Shown here one piece after another: positions 60,238-64,000 of a DNA stretch of 64,000 nucleotides. The stretch spans positions 1 through 64,000 of the forward strand of contig JAEESF010000003.1 of the NCBI GenBank assembly GCA_016286205.1, in the 5' to 3' direction. The notes beneath the pieces were generated by a model. It worked only from the letters and a program-made list of their open reading frames with translations, did no database searches and had not been told where the DNA came from. The position numbers and the translations under genes were made by a program. Source of the DNA: Colicola sp016286205 (GTDB lineage Bacteria; Bacteroidota; Bacteroidia; Bacteroidales; Paludibacteraceae). Within the stretch, counting starts at the first letter, position 1. Each line of letters starts with the position of its first letter.

Positions 60238-61565
60238 CTGCCCGTAGCTTTGCGTCCCAATCGATTCCAACGAATGGAGTGCTTATCTTTGTCAATGCTG
60301 AGCCAAATGAATACCGGGCGTCCAACAATGTGATCCTCGGGAACAAATCCCCAATAACGACTGTCAGCAGAATTATGGCGATTGTCGCCCATCATCCAAT
60401 AGTAATCCATCGCGAACTCGTATTCCTGGCCGATAGCAATCGGCTTGAACTCATAGGCATCCGCGATGCGCTTGTAGAGCCAATAATTCTCCTCCGTAAT
60501 CAGGATTTTGTCTCCTTTGCGAGGAATATAGATTGGTCCGTAGTTGTCGCGTGTCCAAGTGTTGTGTCCCAACGGATAAACAGCACCTCCCGCCGTTTCC
60601 GGTTCCACTTCGATAGTCAGCACGTGTGGATTCTTTTCCAGTTCGGCCTTCATGGCTTGGGTGAGCGGGAAATGGTAAACATTGGCATCCAACTGCACTC
60701 GGTCAGCAACGCTGATACCCAGTTTGTCATAGTATTTCGCGCCGAAAATATGTCCATCGGTTTCGATGAGATAATTGAGTTGGAGTCCTTCCTTCTCCGG
60801 TTCACGTTCACCATTGACATAAATGACATTGTCGATGATTTGCAACGAGTCACCAGGCTCGCCTACGCAACGCTTGACGTAATTCTCTCGTCGATCGACA
60901 GGGCGAACGACGATATCGCCAAAGATATCTTTCCGACTCTCGACAGCCGCCTTTCCATAATAGTAGCAGAGCGTGTAATAGTCAGGATTTTGCATCTTGG
61001 TGCAAACGGTATCACCGGTCGGGAAATTGAAGACAACGATATCGCCTTTCTTTGGACTAGTCCAACCGGCCAGTCGTTTGTAGTCCCAGTGCGGTTTGTC
61101 GATATAACTCTTGCCTCCTCCGAGCCAAGCGGGCATGGTGTGTTGAACGAGCGGCATGGATAAAGGAGTCTGCGGAACACGTGCACCGTAAGCCATCTTG
61201 CTAACATAGAGGAAATCGCCCACACGCAAGGTCTTCTCGAGCGATGCAGAAGGAATCTGGTAGTTCTGGAAGATATACAGATTGATGAAATAGACTGCCA
61301 CCAACGCAAAAACGATGGCGTCTATCCACGAGCAAACGGTATATAATGCGGGTTTAGAGTCCTTGTATTTGCGCCAAAAAGAGTAGTTGATATACTTGGT
61401 GGTGAAGGCATCGGCAATGAGTGGTAACAAAGCCAACCAACCGAGACTCTTCCAATCGCCCCAAGCTACCCAAACAACGAACACAATGTATATAGCACAC
61501 CAAATGGCCGCGCGAATCCATCCTCCACGTGGCGTTTCTTTGATTCTATCTTGAAAACTTTTCAT
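60234..61565 (-). CDS. lepB: Signal peptidase I
   Basis: A 443-residue membrane-bound S26 peptidase that removes Sec signal peptides. TM helices lie at about 20-55 and 80-98. The catalytic Ser is Ser108 in IPSASLEKTL and the general-base Lys is Lys231 in NYVKRCVGEPGD; the C-terminal box is MMGDNRHNSADSRYWG. It is larger than the E. coli enzyme because of inserts between boxes, normal in Bacteroidales. It lies between dapB and wbqC. Confidence 0.95.
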   Translation of the reverse strand: MKSFQDRIKETPRGGWIRAAIWCAIYIVFVVWVAWGDWKSLGWLALLPLIADAFTTKYINYSFWRKYKDSKPALYTVCSWIDAIVFALVAVYFINLYIFQNYQIPSASLEKTLRVGDFLYVSKMAYGARVPQTPLSMPLVQHTMPAWLGGGKSYIDKPHWDYKRLAGWTSPKKGDIVVFNFPTGDTVCTKMQNPDYYTLCYYYGKAAVESRKDIFGDIVVRPVDRRENYVKRCVGEPGDSLQIIDNVIYVNGEREPEKEGLQLNYLIETDGHIFGAKYYDKLGISVADRVQLDANVYHFPLTQAMKAELEKNPHVLTIEVEPETAGGAVYPLGHNTWTRDNYGPIYIPRKGDKILITEENYWLYKRIADAYEFKPIAIGQEYEFAMDYYWMMGDNRHNSADSRYWGFVPEDHIVGRPVFIWLSIDKDKHSIRWNRLGRKATGR

Positions 61566-61586
61566 ACTCAATTTTTCTTATTCAGC

Positions 61587-62201
61587 TTATACGCGGCCAA
61601 TCTCTTCTGCCGCCAAAACAGCACCTAGGGCAAAGCCGCGACGCCCTTTCGCGATGTGTGTCAAAACGATAGTGTCTTCGGGACTATCCCAAGTGACGAT
61701 GTGTGTTCCGGGCACTTCTCCTTCACGCACAGATTCGATAGCAACATTCGTGCCAATCTGTTCGGCGAGTGTTTTGGCTGTGCCAGAAGGCGCATCGAGT
61801 TTGTGAATATGGTGTATCTCCTTGATCGAAGGCGTGTATTGCGGCTGATTGGCCATCATTGTTGCCAACGACTTGTTGAGATTGAAAACGATATTCACGC
61901 CCACAGAGAAATTGCTTTTCCAAACAAGCATCGGGCTCTTGTGCAAATGTCTGTCCTCATCTAGAAGTGCCTGGGCATCCCATCCGGTCGTTCCACACAC
62001 AACGGGCACACCTTGCTCCCACGCGCGTAAAATATTGCCCTTTGCGGTATCGGGCGTGGTGAACTCAATAGCCACTTGTGCATCTTTCAAATCGACCGAA
62101 TCCCCCACGTCAATTCGCGCCACAATTTGATGTCCGCGCTCCAAGGCGATAGACTCAATCATGTGACCCATTTTGCCGTATCCTATAATAGCTATTTTCA
62201 T
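61587..62201 (-). CDS. dapB: 4-hydroxy-tetrahydrodipicolinate reductase
   Basis: A 204-residue NAD(P)H reductase of the diaminopimelate/lysine pathway. Nucleotide motif IIGYGKMG; VAIEFTTPD; VVCGTTGWD; active-site HHIHKLDAPSGTAKTLAE; and the end RRGFALGAVLAAE. It is about 40 residues shorter than common homologues: the stretch between LAEQIGTN and EGEVPGTH is nearly absent, although catalytic residues are kept. A promoter and an AT palindrome lie upstream. Confidence 0.93.
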   Translation of the reverse strand: MKIAIIGYGKMGHMIESIALERGHQIVARIDVGDSVDLKDAQVAIEFTTPDTAKGNILRAWEQGVPVVCGTTGWDAQALLDEDRHLHKSPMLVWKSNFSVGVNIVFNLNKSLATMMANQPQYTPSIKEIHHIHKLDAPSGTAKTLAEQIGTNVAIESVREGEVPGTHIVTWDSPEDTIVLTHIAKGRRGFALGAVLAAEEIGRV

Positions 62202-62220
62202 ATCAAACCAAAAAATCGCG

Positions 62221-62260
62221 CAAAATTACAAAAAAAAAATAATATATGCAACGCATATAT
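62221..62260 (-). promoter_or_regulatory. Promoter of the dapB operon with AT palindrome
   Basis: On the minus strand TTGCATATATTATT and, downstream, TAATTTTG at 62228-62221. The palindrome ATATATGC/GCATATAT (62242-62260, spacer AAC) overlaps the -33 region, a position where a bound regulator could block transcription. Confidence 0.65.
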
Positions 62261-62324
62261 GGAAAAAAGAAGCATCGCGGCCTCTTTTTCCCCATTTTTC
62301 GTCAATTTTTATGAGTGGAGACGC

Positions 62325-63131
62325 CTAATCGGCTAGTTGCATGAGCAGTTTCATGTCTTCGTCGGAGATGACAAAATCGACTTTCGCATTCTGGCGGATG
62401 TGCTCCGGATTGGTCGATTTTGGCAAAGCCACCATTCCCAATTGCAAGCAATAACGAATGCACAATTGCGCGATGCTAACACCATATTTTTCGGCCATCG
62501 TGGCAATCTCCTGATTGCTCAGAGCTCGTCCGTGCGCCACTGGCGAATAAGCCTCTGTAATGATACCGTTTTTGTGGCAGTAATTGATGAGTTCAAGCGG
62601 CGTATGACCTATGTGGCAATAAATCTGATTGACCATGGGCTTGATTTGCGCCGTTTGCATCAGACTCTCGATGTCCGATTGATTGAAATTGCTGATGCCG
62701 ATAGCCCGCAGTTTGCCGGCCTGCATCGCTTCTTCCATTGCACGCCAAACGGCTTGATTCTCCTTCTGATAACGATACGGATTCTTCTCGTATTCGGCCC
62801 AAGGTTGCGGGCAATGGATGAGCATTAAGTCGATAAAATCGACTTGTAGCAATTGTAGCGAGCAGTCAATACTTTTTGCGGCCAAGTCGTAGTCCTTGAT
62901 TTCTGCTGCCACTTTGGACGTGATGAAAATATCGTTTCTATTGATGCCCGCCGAGCGTACTCCTTCTCCCACACCTCGCTCATTTTCATAAGCTTGCGCC
63001 GTGTCAATGTGTCGGTAACCCACGAGAATAGCGTGACGGACTGTATCTGCCGCCTGATTGTCGGGAATGAGCCATGTGCCAAGTGCCAATTGCGGCATGG
63101 AAACACCATTTGGGAGAGTGAAAGAGTTCAT
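62325..63131 (-). CDS. Aldo/keto reductase
   Basis: A 268-residue NADPH-dependent TIM-barrel reductase. Catalytic tetrad: Asp in RHIDTAQAYENE, its Tyr, Lys in FITSKVAAE and His in LMLIHCPQPW. The C terminus has the cofactor-binding ALPKSTNPEHIRQNAKV. It resembles 2,5-diketo-gluconate-type reductases, but substrate cannot be assigned. Monocistronic by its spacing. Confidence 0.92.
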   Translation of the reverse strand: MNSFTLPNGVSMPQLALGTWLIPDNQAADTVRHAILVGYRHIDTAQAYENERGVGEGVRSAGINRNDIFITSKVAAEIKDYDLAAKSIDCSLQLLQVDFIDLMLIHCPQPWAEYEKNPYRYQKENQAVWRAMEEAMQAGKLRAIGISNFNQSDIESLMQTAQIKPMVNQIYCHIGHTPLELINYCHKNGIITEAYSPVAHGRALSNQEIATMAEKYGVSIAQLCIRYCLQLGMVALPKSTNPEHIRQNAKVDFVISDEDMKLLMQLAD

Positions 63132-63178
63132 ATGCGAATGTTGTATTTTTCTCGGAATCTTAAAATTTGTACACTTTT

Positions 63179-63222
63179 TTGTCTCGTAGTCGTCTCGTTC
63201 CTGTCAGGTTAAAGTCTCGGTA
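63179..63222. repeat. GTCTCG repeat cluster
   Basis: GTCTCGTAGTCGTCTCG followed by AAAGTCTCGGTAA, between the reductase and the U32 tail gene. It repeats the cluster at 58681-58715. Confidence 0.6.
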
Positions 63223-63254
63223 ATCCTCGTGCAACGGGAAAATAGAACAAAATC

Positions 63255-63425
63255 TTAATCAGAGTACATTTTGTCTATCAGCATTTGACAGTTTTTGCAG
63301 TCAAAAGTCAGCCGCACCATTGTGCCCGTTCGTAGGCGTAAATAACGCGGTTCCTTATCCGGTGGATAAGGATTGGTCTTGCGGCAATGTCCCAACTCGT
63401 GGAGCAGACAATAGCGGCAAATCAT
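63255..63425 (-). CDS. Detached C-terminal zinc-binding segment of a U32 peptidase
   Basis: A 56-residue cysteine-rich product: ICRYCLLHELGHCRKTNP and LTFDCKNCQMLI, with five Cys in CxxC patterns. In U32 family peptidases of Bacteroidales the same segment ends the main protein. Here ATG 63425 overlaps the TGA of the upstream U32 ORF (ATGA), so it is either a translationally coupled separate subunit or the product of a frameshift with loss of about 60 residues in between. An in-frame ATG at 63446 is also possible. Confidence 0.6.
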   Translation of the reverse strand: MICRYCLLHELGHCRKTNPYPPDKEPRYLRLRTGTMVRLTFDCKNCQMLIDKMYSD

Positions 63426-64000
63426 AAGATGGTCGTTCTTCTCCATTCGTTTAGGGTGCTAATTGGGATAAAATAGGGTTGACTTTCGATGCGTATATTG
63501 CGCACGACGAAAGGTGTATCGCCGAGCTTGGACAGTTGTGTGCGAATAGTTTGTATCGCTTTGTCGGGATTGTTGGCAGGTTGTTTTGTGCATGAAAATT
63601 CACGCGTTTTGTCGCCAATCTGCAGACGAAAGCCACCTTCCGTTTCGCTAAAAATCACATCCACGGGAATCTTCCGCTCGCAATGAAGCGATTTGGTAAA
63701 TTCTGTGTCGAGATTTCGGTACAATCGATTAGTAGTCAGTGGGTTAGTGCTTAGCGTTTTGTTTGCCCTAACCAGATTGCCGTCAACTCCGTTGACAGAA
63801 AATCCTTCATTGCCGACACTTAGCCCATCGCCATTATGTAGCGTAACGCCGCTTTTTAGCCGGACATGCAATCTATTGCCCTGAATATCAAGCACTTCGC
63901 CGATATATTCTCCGGTTGATTTTGGACTGTCGAAATTGGCCATGTGTTCTGTTCGGCCATGCAAGAAATAATCGATTCCTCCACGGTGGAATGTTTTCTC
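63422..64000 (-). CDS. U32 family peptidase, C-terminal part (runs off the window)
   Basis: The frame is open to the window edge, reading EKTFHRGGIDYFLHGRTEHM, then ANFDSPKSTGEYIGEV. This is the conserved region behind the catalytic domain of U32 (YhbU/RlhA-type) proteins, some of which act in rRNA hydroxylation. A beta-domain follows (LHVRLKSGVTLHNGDGL, GFRLQIGDKT). The protein stops at LNEWRRTTIL, earlier than relatives, and the Cys-rich tail is in another frame just downstream. The start lies outside the window. Confidence 0.8.
   Translation of the reverse strand, partial: EKTFHRGGIDYFLHGRTEHMANFDSPKSTGEYIGEVLDIQGNRLHVRLKSGVTLHNGDGLSVGNEGFSVNGVDGNLVRANKTLSTNPLTTNRLYRNLDTEFTKSLHCERKIPVDVIFSETEGGFRLQIGDKTREFSCTKQPANNPDKAIQTIRTQLSKLGDTPFVVRNIRIESQPYFIPISTLNEWRRTTIL

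Overview
The window looks like chromosomal DNA of a Bacteroidales bacterium (Bacteroidota), probably an uncultured, host-associated one. The evidence is the recurring Bacteroidota promoter (-33 TTTG and -7 TAnnTTTG), gene families typical of the order (a GGGtGRT/NifU-like pair, a PG0541-type protein after an RND pump, a dapB-lepB-wbqC run, M6 proteases, secreted proteins sharing one C-terminal tag) and heavy use of SPII lipoproteins. No rRNA, tRNA, phage, transposase or CRISPR array was seen.

Layout. 1-5 kb: an Fe-S scaffold pair, a lipoprotein, then (minus strand) a DNA-binding-domain-less NtrC-type regulator, recF and a GHL10 glycoside hydrolase-like gene. 5.2-7.4 kb: a tagged secreted protein and a 650-bp intergenic stretch with a terminator, an 11-bp array and a 66-bp minisatellite. 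7.4-14.1 kb: a TetR / TolC / HlyD / RND / PG0541 efflux operon behind a long structured leader. 14.1-26.6 kb (minus strand): a tightly packed operon of a membrane SpoIIE phosphatase fused to an RsbW-like ATPase, a STAS protein, an outer-membrane beta-barrel, a 2423-residue two-module NRPS (C-A-T-C-A-T-R) and a MATE exporter. This is the most distinctive system here: a reductively released dipeptide product with dedicated partner-switch regulation and export.

26.7-31.1 kb (plus strand): a small lipoprotein, a GldA-like ATPase, ruvB and grpE-dnaJ; grpE has a sigma-54-like promoter with an upstream palindrome. 31.1-41.9 kb (minus strand): a nearly gapless run of mlaE, mlaF, a free protease-propeptide-like protein, an M6 protease, xth, lptB, a kelch lipoprotein, a Wzi-like barrel, a glycosyltransferase, a glycosyltransferase-LPS-kinase fusion and an O-antigen ligase, i.e. 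an envelope-glycan locus. 42-47 kb: secreted and tagged proteins, a second M6 protease and a hairpin-rich block bounded by an 11-bp direct repeat. 47-58.6 kb (minus strand): a pectin pair (GH28 and DUF4861), truA, two flippases, two FKBPs, ribE, rsmI and a POT transporter. 58.7-64 kb: ilvE, wbqC, lepB, dapB, an aldo/keto reductase and a U32 peptidase whose zinc-binding tail is encoded separately.

At sequence scale, at least six copies of a ~31-bp palindromic repeat lie mostly right behind stop codons. Two of them lie inside tolC and grpE in different reading frames, and one supplies a Shine-Dalgarno. Other simple repeats also read through coding regions.
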